Of a DNA stretch of 64,000 nucleotides, positions 45,172-53,943 are shown one piece after another (within the stretch, counting starts at the first letter, position 1; every line of letters starts with the position of its first letter). The stretch lies in assembly GCF_029350975.1 (NCBI RefSeq), contig NZ_JARKMR010000001.1, positions 744,001 to 808,000 on the forward strand, given 5' to 3'. The position numbers and the translations under genes were made by a program. Origin of the DNA: Maribacter zhoushanensis (lineage in GTDB: Bacteria; Bacteroidota; Bacteroidia; Flavobacteriales; Flavobacteriaceae). Under the pieces are notes generated by a model. That model did not search any database. It was not told the origin of the DNA and worked only from the letters and a program-made list of their open reading frames with translations.

Positions 45172-45939
45172 ATGATTATAACGGATACCCATACACATTT
45201 ATATAGTGAAGCTTTTGATGACGACCGAAAAGAAGCTGTGCAAAAAGCAATTGATTTAGGAGTGAAACGGTTTTTTATTCCTGCTATAGATTCTACTTTT
45301 ACGGAAAGTATGTTGGCGTTAGAGAAGGATTTTCCAGAGTATATGTTCTTAATGACAGGCTTGCATCCCACGCATGTGAAAGAAGATTTTGAAAAAGAAC
45401 TAATGCATGTTGAAGAAATGTTAGGTAAGCATACTTATTATGCCATTGGGGAAATAGGAATTGATCTGTATTGGGAAAAGAAGTATTTGAAAGAGCAGCA
45501 GTTGGCATTTAGAAAGCAAATTCAGCTAGCTAAAAAGCATAAATTGCCTATTGTGATTCATTGTCGTGATGCCTTTGATAAGGTATTTGAGATATTGGAA
45601 GAGGAAAAGGGCGATGATTTACGAGGAATTTTTCATTGTTTTACGGGGACATTTGAACAGGCGCAAATAGCTATATCATATAATATGAAGCTAGGTATTG
45701 GTGGTGTGGTTACTTTTAAAAATGGTAAAATAGATACTTTTTTAAATAAAATAGATTTAAAACACATTGTGCTTGAAACCGATTCGCCTTACTTGGCACC
45801 CACTCCTTATAGGGGTAAAAGAAATGAAAGTGCATACATTATTAATGTACTTGAAAAACTAGCGGATATTCATGGTGTTCCAAATGAAGAGATAGCTTTG
45901 TTGACTACAGAGAACTCTAAAGAGGTTTTTGGAATTTAG
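45172..45939 (+). CDS. tatD: TatD family metal-dependent hydrolase (deoxyribonuclease-like)
   Basis: A 255-residue TIM-barrel hydrolase of the TatD family. Metal ligands and motifs are all present: DTHTHL (His7 and His9), GEIGIDLYWE (Glu), PIVIHCRDA (His), FHCFTG (His), and LETDSPYLAP (Asp). TatD proteins have 3'-5' DNase/RNase activity in vitro and are linked to DNA repair. It is full length. L-asparaginase follows after 20 bases on the same strand and is probably co-transcribed. Confidence 0.93.
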   Translation: MIITDTHTHLYSEAFDDDRKEAVQKAIDLGVKRFFIPAIDSTFTESMLALEKDFPEYMFLMTGLHPTHVKEDFEKELMHVEEMLGKHTYYAIGEIGIDLYWEKKYLKEQQLAFRKQIQLAKKHKLPIVIHCRDAFDKVFEILEEEKGDDLRGIFHCFTGTFEQAQIAISYNMKLGIGGVVTFKNGKIDTFLNKIDLKHIVLETDSPYLAPTPYRGKRNESAYIINVLEKLADIHGVPNEEIALLTTENSKEVFGI

Positions 45940-45959
45940 TAATTAAAATAAGAAAGGGT

Positions 45960-46991
45960 TTGGGTGTAGATAAAAGAGATATACTATTAATTTATACAGG
46001 TGGTACTATAGGTATGATGAAAGATTATACTTCTGGAGCTTTAAAAGCCTTCGATTTTTCGCAATTGGTAAAGAATATACCGGAGCTTAATCAATTAGAT
46101 TGTACGATATCTAGTTTTTCCTTTGATAATCCAATAGATTCATCTAATATGAATCCTACACATTGGGTGGCTATTGCGGATATTATTTCAGAAAAATATC
46201 AAGATTATGATGGTTTTGTAGTGCTACATGGTAGTGATACGATGAGCTACACTGCGTCTGCATTAAGTTTTTTGCTAGAAAACCTTTCGAAACCTGTAAT
46301 ATTGACCGGATCTCAATTGCCTATTGGTGATTTAAGAACAGATGCAAAAGAAAATTTAATTACGGCTATACAAATAGCTGCTTTGTATAAAAAAGGTAAG
46401 CCGGTTGTGCAAGAAGTTGGACTCTATTTTGAGTATAAATTGTATCGAGGTAATAGAACTACGAAGATAAATGCAGAACAATTTCAAGCTTTCGCTTCCT
46501 TAAATTATCCTCATTTAATAGAATCTGGAGTGCATTTGACCATTTTTAAAGAATATTTATTACCTCAAAAAAGGAAATTAACGTTAAAATCTCATAGAAA
46601 TATGGATGATAATGTGGCGATTTTAAAAATTTTTCCGGGAATTAACAAAAATGTTATTGATGCTATTTTGCAAGCTGAAAATTTAAAAGCACTGGTTTTG
46701 GAGACATATGGTTCTGGAAATGCTCCTATGGAAGAATGGTTTTTAGAGAAATTAAATAATGCAATAAATAAAGGTATTCATATAATTAATGTTACACAGT
46801 GTTCTGGTGGCGCAGTAATGATGGGGCATTATGAAACTAGTTCTAGGCTGAAAAAAATGCAAGTTATTAATGGTAAGGATATTACAACTGAGGCTGCCAT
46901 TACAAAGGCAATGTACTTACTTGGCAGTGGTGTCTCTAATGAGTTGTTTAAAACTGTTTTTGAAACTTCTTTGCGCGGAGAGATGCTATAA
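45960..46991 (+). CDS. ansA: Type I L-asparaginase
   Basis: A 343-residue asparaginase. The catalytic threonines are in YTGGTIGM (about residues 12-19) and VLHGSDTMSYTASAL (about 88-102, with the Asp/Lys catalytic set completed in TGSQLPIGDLRTDAKEN). There is no signal peptide, so it is the cytoplasmic type I enzyme hydrolysing Asn to Asp and ammonia. No ATG precedes the first motif; the first usable codon is TTG at 45960, preceded by AGAAAGGG, one of few Shine-Dalgarno-like sequences seen here. Start confidence is moderate; function is firm. Confidence 0.92.
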   Translation: MGVDKRDILLIYTGGTIGMMKDYTSGALKAFDFSQLVKNIPELNQLDCTISSFSFDNPIDSSNMNPTHWVAIADIISEKYQDYDGFVVLHGSDTMSYTASALSFLLENLSKPVILTGSQLPIGDLRTDAKENLITAIQIAALYKKGKPVVQEVGLYFEYKLYRGNRTTKINAEQFQAFASLNYPHLIESGVHLTIFKEYLLPQKRKLTLKSHRNMDDNVAILKIFPGINKNVIDAILQAENLKALVLETYGSGNAPMEEWFLEKLNNAINKGIHIINVTQCSGGAVMMGHYETSSRLKKMQVINGKDITTEAAITKAMYLLGSGVSNELFKTVFETSLRGEML

Positions 46992-47062
46992 ATTTAACAG
47001 TGCTTTAATTTCTTAAACCAATATTTTTTTTGTTATTTGCCCACCCTTAAAAAAGGTATCTT

Positions 47063-47150
47063 AGAGAGGTGGCCGAGTGGTCGAAGGCGCACGCCTGGAA
47101 AGTGTGTATACCCCAAAAGGGTATCGAGGGTTCGAATCCCTTCCTCTCTG
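47063..47150 (+). tRNA. tRNA-Ser (anticodon GGA)
   Basis: An 88-nt class II tRNA with acceptor stem AGAGAGG/CCTCTCT, discriminator G, D-arm GGCCGAGTGGTCGAAGGC, anticodon stem CACGC/GTGTG with loop CTGGAAA (anticodon GGA at 47097-47099), long variable arm (TATACCCCAAAAGGGTATC) and T-loop GTTCGAATC. Decodes UCC/UCU. CCA is not encoded (GCAAG follows). Confidence 0.97.
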
Positions 47151-47227
47151 CAAGTAAATTTTACTTTTTTTATATTGTTTTTTTTTTATCTTTAACCCTA
47201 TTAACTAACTAATTTAAGTTTGAAAAA

Positions 47228-47977
47228 ATGAAAAAATTATTCCCAAGCCTAGCAGTCGCTGGGGCATTTGTAGCAGGTACAAATATTGTAAGTGCAAAAG
47301 TAGCAGCAGTAGCTTTGCTAGTTCAAGAAGGAGGAGCTGAAGCTGAAAAAGGCTTTACTCAAGTTTTAAAAGAAATGTTTATTACAGGTGGTGCCGGTTT
47401 CATGGGTATCGTTCTTTTATGTTTGATCCTTGGTTTAGCAGTTGCTATTGAAAGAATTATTTATTTGAACATGGCTAGTACAAATTCTGCCAAGTTGAAA
47501 CAACAAGTTGAAGACGCATTGGCATCTGGTGGTGTTGAGGCTGCAAAAGAGGTTTGTAGAAATACAAAAGGACCTGTTGCTTCTATTTACTACCAAGGTT
47601 TGGATAGAGCTGGTGAGAGCATAGAGTCTGCTGAGAAAGCGGTTGTTTCTTATGGTGGTGTTCAAATGGGTCAATTAGAGAAAAACGTTTCTTGGTTGTC
47701 TTTATTTATCGCTATTGCACCAATGCTTGGTTTCATGGGTACGGTAATTGGTATGATTCAGGCCTTCCAAAAGATTGCAGCTGTAGGTAACTTAAGTGCA
47801 TCTCTTATTGCAGGTGATATTCAGGTTGCATTATTAACAACTGTATTTGGTCTTATTACGGCTATTATCCTTCAAATTTTCTATAACTACATTATTGCTA
47901 AAATTGATAGCATTGTTAATGATATGGAAGACTCTTCGATTACTTTAATCGATATGTTGGTAGATCACAAAAAATAA
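47228..47977 (+). CDS. exbB: MotA/TolQ/ExbB family proton channel protein
   Basis: A 249-residue ExbB-type protein with an N-terminal export-like segment (MKKLFPSLAVAGAFVAGTNIVSA), then three membrane helices: about 57-78 (GFMGIVLLCLILGLAVAIERIIYL), 155-180 (SLFIAIAPMLGFMGTVIGMIQAF) and 195-225. The conserved helix-2/3 Gly-rich GFMGTVIGM and LITAIILQIFYNYI match ExbB/TolQ. With the two ExbD proteins encoded downstream it forms a proton-driven motor in the inner membrane that energises outer-membrane or gliding/secretion functions. First gene of a five-gene + strand locus ending at 50324. Confidence 0.93.
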   Translation: MKKLFPSLAVAGAFVAGTNIVSAKVAAVALLVQEGGAEAEKGFTQVLKEMFITGGAGFMGIVLLCLILGLAVAIERIIYLNMASTNSAKLKQQVEDALASGGVEAAKEVCRNTKGPVASIYYQGLDRAGESIESAEKAVVSYGGVQMGQLEKNVSWLSLFIAIAPMLGFMGTVIGMIQAFQKIAAVGNLSASLIAGDIQVALLTTVFGLITAIILQIFYNYIIAKIDSIVNDMEDSSITLIDMLVDHKK

Positions 47978-48002
47978 GTATCACTTTTAATACCTAAAAA
48001 TT

Positions 48003-48434
48003 ATGCAAAAAATTATTAAAATAGCATTAATTGCTATAGGTGTATTAAGTGCTATACTATGGTATTTATTACCAGGTTCAGATATGCCGGCAGCTGAAGC
48101 TGCTCAGAGTGGAGCTATGAATACTATGTTTATTATAACATATCTATTATTAGGTATTGCTGTTGTAGTAAGTTTAGTATTTACCTTAAAGAACTTATTT
48201 TCAAATCCACAAGGTCTTAAGAAAACTTTGTTCGTTGTTGGTGGTTTTTTATTAGTAGTTGGAGTTTCTTATGTATTAGCTAGTGGAACGGATGTAGATC
48301 CTGAATTCGCTGCTATGTCAGATGAAGGTACTATTAAAAATATTGGAATGGGTTTAAACGTGTTTTTTATCCTTACTATAATCGCTGTATTATCTTTGGT
48401 TATACCATCAGTTAAAAACATGTTTAGTAAATAA
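48003..48434 (+). CDS. Four-helix membrane protein of unknown function in the exb locus
   Basis: A 143-residue protein with four predicted membrane helices (about 5-21, 41-62, 74-92, 115-136) and short loops; the loop after helix 1 has a PGSDMPAAEAAQS segment. It sits between exbB and exbD with gaps of 25 and 15 bases, a position I believe is conserved in Flavobacteriia, so it may be an accessory part of the motor. I recognise no catalytic residues and no named family. Confidence 0.75.
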   Translation: MQKIIKIALIAIGVLSAILWYLLPGSDMPAAEAAQSGAMNTMFIITYLLLGIAVVVSLVFTLKNLFSNPQGLKKTLFVVGGFLLVVGVSYVLASGTDVDPEFAAMSDEGTIKNIGMGLNVFFILTIIAVLSLVIPSVKNMFSK

Positions 48435-48449
48435 AAAAAATAGAATACT

Positions 48450-49073
48450 ATGGCTAGAAGAGCAGGAGCACCAGAAGTTAGTGCGGGTTCAATGGCAGAC
48501 ATAGCTTTCCTTTTACTTATCTTTTTCTTGGTTACTACAACTATTGAAACAGATGCTGGATTGGATCGTATGTTACCGCCAATGGAGCCACCTACGGAAG
48601 CGCCACCAATTATTAAGCAAAAGAACATTTTTACGGTGAATATTAACCGAAATGGTCAATTGTTGGTGGAAGATGAGATTCTTTCAATAGATAAATTACG
48701 TGAAAGAGCAGTAGCTTTTTTGGATAATGGTGGAGCACCATCAGGAAGTCCAGATTTTTGCAACTACTGTAAAGGAAAGCGTAATGCTGAATCTTCGGAT
48801 AACCCGACGAAAGCAATTATCTCTTTGAAGAATGATCGTGAAACAAAGTATAGTACTTACATTACAGTTCAGAATGAATTGGTAGGTGCATACAACGATC
48901 TTAGAAATAGAGAAGCTAAACGTTTATTCGGTAAGGAATATGTAGAAATGGAAGCTGAGTATTTAAATCCTGAAACTGAAGATTCTGTTAAAGAAGAATT
49001 GAAAGAAAAGGTTCAAAGAATACAAGGTTTGTTTCCGCAGAAATTATCTGAAGCTGAAACTTCAAGTGAATAA
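48450..49073 (+). CDS. exbD: ExbD/TolR family protein (long form)
   Basis: A 207-residue ExbD protein with one membrane helix (about 17-36) and the proton-handling Asp in SMADIAFLLLIFF. The periplasmic domain has the CNYCKG motif (Cys104, Cys107), as in the paralogue at 3355-3972; both share VQNEL(V/L)GAYN-LRNRE and the PQK-L C-terminal region. Third gene of the exb locus, probably forming mixed dimers with the short ExbD that follows after 22 bases. The role of the cysteine pair is unknown (disulfide or metal). Confidence 0.92.
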   Translation: MARRAGAPEVSAGSMADIAFLLLIFFLVTTTIETDAGLDRMLPPMEPPTEAPPIIKQKNIFTVNINRNGQLLVEDEILSIDKLRERAVAFLDNGGAPSGSPDFCNYCKGKRNAESSDNPTKAIISLKNDRETKYSTYITVQNELVGAYNDLRNREAKRLFGKEYVEMEAEYLNPETEDSVKEELKEKVQRIQGLFPQKLSEAETSSE

Positions 49074-49095
49074 TTAATAAATTAAAAGTAACACT

Positions 49096-49578
49096 ATGTC
49101 AAAATTTGCAAAGAAAAAAGATGGAGAGGTACCAGCGGTATCAACAGCTTCCCTTCCTGACATTGTATTTATGCTTTTGTTTTTCTTTATGACGGTTACC
49201 GTTATGAAGGATAGTTCCTTGAAAGTTGAGAACGTACTTCCGAACGCTAGTGAAGTAAAGAAATTGGAGAAGAAAGATCGTGTTATTTATATTTATGTTG
49301 GTAAGCCAACAAAAGAATACGAGAAGACCTTTGGTAATGAACCAAAAATTCAATTGAACGATAAATTCGCAAGTCCTTCAGAAGTTGGTGATTATATTTT
49401 AATGGAAAGAGCTAAAAAGCCTCAGGAAATCCAAAATGTATTGACCACAGCACTTAAGGTTGATAAGAACGCTAGTATGGGATTGATATCCGATATTAAA
49501 CAAGAGTTGAGAAAGGTTAACGCTTTAAAGGTAAATTATACTACCTATGAAGGTGATGCTTTCAATAATCTACAATAG
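49096..49578 (+). CDS. exbD: ExbD/TolR family protein (short form)
   Basis: A 160-residue ExbD protein with helix at about 18-38 carrying the conserved Asp (SLPDIVFMLLFFFMTVTVM) and a periplasmic domain closing KVNYTTYEGDAFNN. It is the same length as the paralogue at 3977-4459 and aligns without obvious gaps (KKLEKKDRVIYIYVGKPT). Fourth gene of the locus; a strong terminator (49605-49634) follows, so the PorT-like gene at 49656 may have separate expression. Confidence 0.92.
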   Translation: MSKFAKKKDGEVPAVSTASLPDIVFMLLFFFMTVTVMKDSSLKVENVLPNASEVKKLEKKDRVIYIYVGKPTKEYEKTFGNEPKIQLNDKFASPSEVGDYILMERAKKPQEIQNVLTTALKVDKNASMGLISDIKQELRKVNALKVNYTTYEGDAFNNLQ

Positions 49579-49604
49579 TTAGTTAAGTAGAATATTACAT
49601 TTTC

Positions 49605-49634
49605 AAAACGCTTCAAATTTATTTGAAGCGTTTT
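49605..49634 (+). terminator. Intrinsic terminator after exbD
   Basis: A 14-bp perfect stem (AAAACGCTTCAAAT with ATTTGAAGCGTTTT), tiny loop, followed by TT-ATTT. It separates the exb genes from the PorT-like gene. Confidence 0.85.
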
Positions 49635-49655
49635 TTATTTCATTAACTTTACTTC

Positions 49656-50324
49656 ATGCGTTTTGTTCTATTATTTTTTTTAGCCTCAGTTTATTCTAAT
49701 GCACAGGTAGTAACTGACAGTATTGAGGATTTACGGTATTTTGAAGATCAATTTTACATAGGCTTATCCTATAATTTTATTTTAAATCATCCGGAGGGTT
49801 CTAATCAACGTAACTTATCTTATGGTCTACAAGCCGGTATAATTAAAGATATTCTATTAAATCGAGCAGGAACTAAAGCTATAGGCATAGGAACAGGCTT
49901 AGCATTGAATAGTTATTACTCAAACTTGGTAGCTGATATATCTGATGAAGTGATATCTTACAGTATTAATGATGATATTACAAGAAGTAAATTAGAAACT
50001 CATTTAATAGAGTTTCCGTTGGAGTTTAGATGGCGAAATTCTACAGCGGAGGAATATAAGTTCTGGCGTATTTATGGAGGTATTAAAGCGGCTTATGTGT
50101 TAGGGGCTAGATCAAAGTATGATTTGGATGATATTAGCGAAGGCTTTAAAAATACGGACCTGAAAAAATTTCAATACGGACTTACTTTAAGTTTTGGGTA
50201 TAATACCTTTAACGTGAATGCCTACTATTCTTTAACCGATTTGTTTGATGGGAATGCTTCTGTAAATGGGGAAGTTTTGCAATATAGACCTCTAAGAATC
50301 GGACTTATTTTTTATATTTTATAA
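49656..50324 (+). CDS. PorT-like outer-membrane beta-barrel protein
   Basis: A 222-residue exported protein (signal peptide about 1-16, MRFVLLFFLASVYSNAQ) with a predicted eight-stranded barrel and aromatic C-terminus (GLIFYIL). It resembles PorT/SprT-family proteins, one of which is needed for type IX secretion and gliding in Bacteroidota. The position after exbB-exbD-exbD is suggestive of a link to the proton motor, but other PorT-like barrels have no known role, so the T9SS assignment is only possible. It overlaps the convergent gene at 50319 by 6 bases. Confidence 0.7.
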   Translation: MRFVLLFFLASVYSNAQVVTDSIEDLRYFEDQFYIGLSYNFILNHPEGSNQRNLSYGLQAGIIKDILLNRAGTKAIGIGTGLALNSYYSNLVADISDEVISYSINDDITRSKLETHLIEFPLEFRWRNSTAEEYKFWRIYGGIKAAYVLGARSKYDLDDISEGFKNTDLKKFQYGLTLSFGYNTFNVNAYYSLTDLFDGNASVNGEVLQYRPLRIGLIFYIL

Positions 50325-50924
50325 CCAAAACCTTACTGTTAATAATTGAGACAACAGTCCTATAAATAGGCCTATTATTACTTCGATAGTAGTATGTGCT
50401 TTTAGGTATAGTCTGGCAGTGATGATACTTCCTGTAAATAAAATAAATAAACTGATGGCAATAATCAGGTTGATTTCAAAGTGTATACTTAAATTAATTA
50501 AATACATTAAAAGTCCACTTACGCCAACGGTATGTAAACTGGTTTTGAAATTAAATAACAACAATAAAATACAGGCTATAGTTGCTCCTAATAGTCCAGT
50601 AAAATAAAAGTATAGTTCACTTACATAATTGTTTGGAATGACCTTGTAGAGAATTAAAAGAAGTATTGAAGCATGAATGTAAAGAGGATACTTTCTTTCT
50701 TGTATAGTATGGAGTGATACTGATTGAACCAATCCTAAATTTTTCAATATCAAAAATGTTATTATTGGGATAACAACTGTCAATATAAAAATGGGTAGAA
50801 TACTAGCGCTCTGAATTTCAAGCGGTGTGTATTTGGGTGTTATTAAAAAATAAGCAACAGTACCGCCAATAGGTATAAATAATGGATGGAGAATGTATGA
50901 AATTAAATTTGAGAAAACCTTCAT
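50319..50924 (-). CDS. PAP2-like membrane protein
   Basis: A 201-residue integral membrane protein with about six helices. A degenerate PAP2 phosphatase signature is visible: KTSLHTVGVSG (about 127-137, like the PSGH motif) and ARLYLKAHTTIEV (about 168-180), which fits R-x5-H-x3-D with Glu in place of Asp. The first motif (KxxxxxxRP) is not convincing. Hence it may be a lipid or polyprenyl phosphatase relative or a non-catalytic one. Its start overlaps the rpoN stop by one base, implying operon coupling. Confidence 0.65.
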   Translation of the reverse strand: MKVFSNLISYILHPLFIPIGGTVAYFLITPKYTPLEIQSASILPIFILTVVIPIITFLILKNLGLVQSVSLHTIQERKYPLYIHASILLLILYKVIPNNYVSELYFYFTGLLGATIACILLLLFNFKTSLHTVGVSGLLMYLINLSIHFEINLIIAISLFILFTGSIITARLYLKAHTTIEVIIGLFIGLLSQLLTVRFWL

Positions 50925-52381
50925 TAAATTTCTTTTCTCATACGTGCAACAGGAATACTAAGTTGCTCTCTGTATTTGGCTACTGTTCTCCTTGCTATAG
51001 GATAACCCTTCTCTTTTAAAATGGCAGCTAGCTTGTCATCTGTTAATGGTTTTTTCTTTGTCTCGTTTTGGATGACTGTTTCTAAGATTTTTTTAATCTC
51101 TCTTGTAGAAACATCTTCACCCTGCTCGTTTTTCATAGACTCGGAAAAGTACTCTTTAATGAGTTTAGTGCCATAAGGTGTATCCACATATTTGCTGTTA
51201 GCTACTCTGGAAACGGTAGACACATCCATTCCAATTTCATCAGCAATATCTTTTAGGATCATTGGCCTTAAATTACGCTCATCTCCGGTTAAGAAATACT
51301 CTTTTTGGTATTGCATAATAGAGTTCATTGTAATGAACAATGTCTGTTGACGTTGTCTAATAGCGTCTATAAACCATTTAGCAGCGTCTAATTTCTGCTT
51401 TATGAACATTACGGTGTCTTTCTGAGACTTGGACTTGTCTTTGGCTTCTTTGTAGCCTTTAAGCATGTTGCTGTACTCTCTAGATACATGTAATTCTGGT
51501 GCATTTCTGCCGTTAAGTGTCAGTTCTAGTTCGCCTTCTGTAATTCTAATGGCGAAGTCAGGTACAACGTGCTCAACAATTCTGTTATTCCCCGAATAAG
51601 AACCACCTGGCTTAGGGTTCAATTTTTCAATTTCTCCTATAGCTTCTTTTAGTTCGGCCTCGGTAATATTATGTTTTTGAATTAGCTTTTGATAATGCTT
51701 TTTGGTAAAGTGCTCAAAAGACTTTCTAAGGATATCGGTGGCAAGTTCAATACTAGGTGTTATTTCTTTACGCTCTAGTTGTATGATCAAACACTCTTCT
51801 AAAGATCTTGCGCCAACTCCCGGAGGATCTAGCTCTTGAACTATACCCAGTATTTTAGTGATGGTTTCTTCGTCTGTGTATACATTTTGCGTAAAAGCCA
51901 AATCGTCCATAATATCGGCAATCGGTCTACGTATGTATCCGCTTTCATCAACACTACCTACTAAGAATTCGGCAATATTCCACTCATCCTCAGAAAGATA
52001 AACCGTATTTAGCTGATTTAATAAATGCTGATTGAATGAAATACCTGCGGCATAAGGAACACTCTTCTCTTCATCGTCAGAACTATAGTTATTTGCCTTC
52101 GTACGATAATCAGGAATTTCATCATCACTTAGATAATCATCAATATTGATGTCTTCCGTATTGATGGTTTCATTGTCAGCTGCATCATCGTAAAGGTCAT
52201 CATAGTCATCTGTAGTACCCTCAACATCTTCTTTACCGGTTTCTAAAGCCGGATTCTCCTCTAATTCCTGTTTTAGGCGTTGTTCAAATGCCTGCGTGGG
52301 CAATTGAATCAGCTTCATCAATTGAATTTGCTGGGGAGATAACTTTTGGGAAAGTTTAAAAGATAAATGTTGTTTTAGCAT
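50924..52381 (-). CDS. rpoN: RNA polymerase sigma-54 factor
   Basis: A 485-residue sigma-54. Region I is the Gln/Leu-rich LKQHLSFKLSQKLSPQQIQLMKLIQLP start needed for activator response; region II is a very acidic linker (about 55-120); the core-binding domain follows, and the C-terminal DNA-binding region ends with the RpoN box ARRTVAKYREQL. Full length. It recognises -24/-12 promoters and needs enhancer-binding ATPases. Lies between asnS and the PAP2-like gene on the minus strand, 38 bases after asnS. Confidence 0.96.
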   Translation of the reverse strand: MLKQHLSFKLSQKLSPQQIQLMKLIQLPTQAFEQRLKQELEENPALETGKEDVEGTTDDYDDLYDDAADNETINTEDINIDDYLSDDEIPDYRTKANNYSSDDEEKSVPYAAGISFNQHLLNQLNTVYLSEDEWNIAEFLVGSVDESGYIRRPIADIMDDLAFTQNVYTDEETITKILGIVQELDPPGVGARSLEECLIIQLERKEITPSIELATDILRKSFEHFTKKHYQKLIQKHNITEAELKEAIGEIEKLNPKPGGSYSGNNRIVEHVVPDFAIRITEGELELTLNGRNAPELHVSREYSNMLKGYKEAKDKSKSQKDTVMFIKQKLDAAKWFIDAIRQRQQTLFITMNSIMQYQKEYFLTGDERNLRPMILKDIADEIGMDVSTVSRVANSKYVDTPYGTKLIKEYFSESMKNEQGEDVSTREIKKILETVIQNETKKKPLTDDKLAAILKEKGYPIARRTVAKYREQLSIPVARMRKEI

Positions 52382-52419
52382 TACTTTATTCTAGTACTTG
52401 TAAAAGTAATTAAATCCGT

Positions 52420-53853
52420 TTAGAATTCTGCATTCTGCGGTGTTCTAGGAAACGGTATTACATCTCTAATATTGCCCATACCTGTCGCAAAAAGAACCAA
52501 ACGTTCAAAACCAAGACCAAATCCACTATGTTCTGCGGTGCCAAATTTTCTCAAATCTAAATACCACCATAGTTCTTTTTCGTCGATGCCCAATTCTTTT
52601 ACTTTCTCTTTTAGTACATCTAAACGCTCTTCTCTTTGAGAACCGCCAACAATTTCGCCAATACCAGGGAAAAGAATATCCATAGCTCTAACAGTCTTGC
52701 CGTCTTCATTTAATCTCATATAAAAAGCTTTGATCTTTGCAGGATAATCAAATAATATTACCGGACATTTAAAGTGTTTCTCTACTAAATAACGCTCATG
52801 TTCGCTTTGTAAATCGGCTCCCCATTCTTCAATTATATATGAGAATTTTTTCTTTTTATTGGGCTTGCAATTTTTAAGAATATCTATAGCTTCAGTGTAA
52901 CTTACTCTTTTGAAGTTGTTATCTGCCACGAATTTTAATTTTTCAATTAAAGGCATTTCGCTACGTTGAGCTTGAGGCTTGCTTTTTTCTTCGTCTAACA
53001 ATCTCTTTTCTAGAAACTCTAAATCTTCTTGACAATGCTCTAAAGTATAAGAGATAACATTTTTAATAAAGTCTTCGGCTAGATCCATATTAGCATCTAA
53101 ATCAAAGAAAGCCATTTCCGGTTCTATCATCCAAAATTCAGCTAGGTGCCTAGATGTATTAGAGTTTTCAGCTCTAAATGTTGGTCCAAATGTATATACT
53201 TTTCCTAAAGCCATGGCGTAAGCCTCAGCTTCCAGTTGTCCAGATACGGTTAAATTGGTTTCTTTTCCAAAAAAGTCTTCCTTGTAATTAACATCACCAT
53301 CTTCTGTTAATGGAGGATTTTTTTCATCTAATGTGGTTACTCTGAACATTTCTCCAGCACCTTCTGCATCTGATCCAGTAATGATTGGGGCATGAAAATA
53401 GTTGAAACCGTTTTCTCTAAAATAGTTGTGTACAGCAAAAGATAAGGTAGATCTAACACGCATTATTGCAGCAAAAGTGTTGGTACGTATTCTTAAATGT
53501 GCTTTTTCTCTAAGAAATTCTAAAGAGTGTTTTTTAGGTTGAATAGGATATTCTTCTGGATCGGCTACACCTAAAACTTCTAGATCGGTTACTTGAATTT
53601 CTACAGATTGACCACGACCTTGACTTTCAACAAGCGTACCTGTTACCTTTAGTGCAGCACCTGTGTTTACTTTTTTTAATAATTCTTCATCAAAATTTTC
53701 AAAATCAACAACACATTGAATGGTGCCCAATGTTGAGCCATCGTTCAATGCTATAAATCTATTACTTCTAAAGGTTCTTACCCAACCTTTAATAGTTACT
53801 TCTTGTAGTAAGTTCTTACTTGCTAGTAATTCTTTTATTGTTGCTAAACGCAT
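52420..53853 (-). CDS. asnS: Asparagine--tRNA ligase
   Basis: A 477-residue class II synthetase that charges tRNA-Asn. N-terminal OB-fold anticodon-binding domain ([22 protein letters not shown]), motif 2 ([21 protein letters not shown]) and motif 3 ([29 protein letters not shown]) are present; the [17 protein letters not shown] stretch is of the asparaginyl type. A full-length protein. It probably leads into rpoN (38-base gap) on the minus strand. Confidence 0.97.
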   Translation of the reverse strand: MRLATIKELLASKNLLQEVTIKGWVRTFRSNRFIALNDGSTLGTIQCVVDFENFDEELLKKVNTGAALKVTGTLVESQGRGQSVEIQVTDLEVLGVADPEEYPIQPKKHSLEFLREKAHLRIRTNTFAAIMRVRSTLSFAVHNYFRENGFNYFHAPIITGSDAEGAGEMFRVTTLDEKNPPLTEDGDVNYKEDFFGKETNLTVSGQLEAEAYAMALGKVYTFGPTFRAENSNTSRHLAEFWMIEPEMAFFDLDANMDLAEDFIKNVISYTLEHCQEDLEFLEKRLLDEEKSKPQAQRSEMPLIEKLKFVADNNFKRVSYTEAIDILKNCKPNKKKKFSYIIEEWGADLQSEHERYLVEKHFKCPVILFDYPAKIKAFYMRLNEDGKTVRAMDILFPGIGEIVGGSQREERLDVLKEKVKELGIDEKELWWYLDLRKFGTAEHSGFGLGFERLVLFATGMGNIRDVIPFPRTPQNAEF

Positions 53854-53943
53854 GATATTAGATTGAAAATTATAATCCCAAAGATAGGATTTTGTTAAAA
53901 ATTAGAGGTCTTAAATAGCTATATAACTTGTGATGAAATAATT

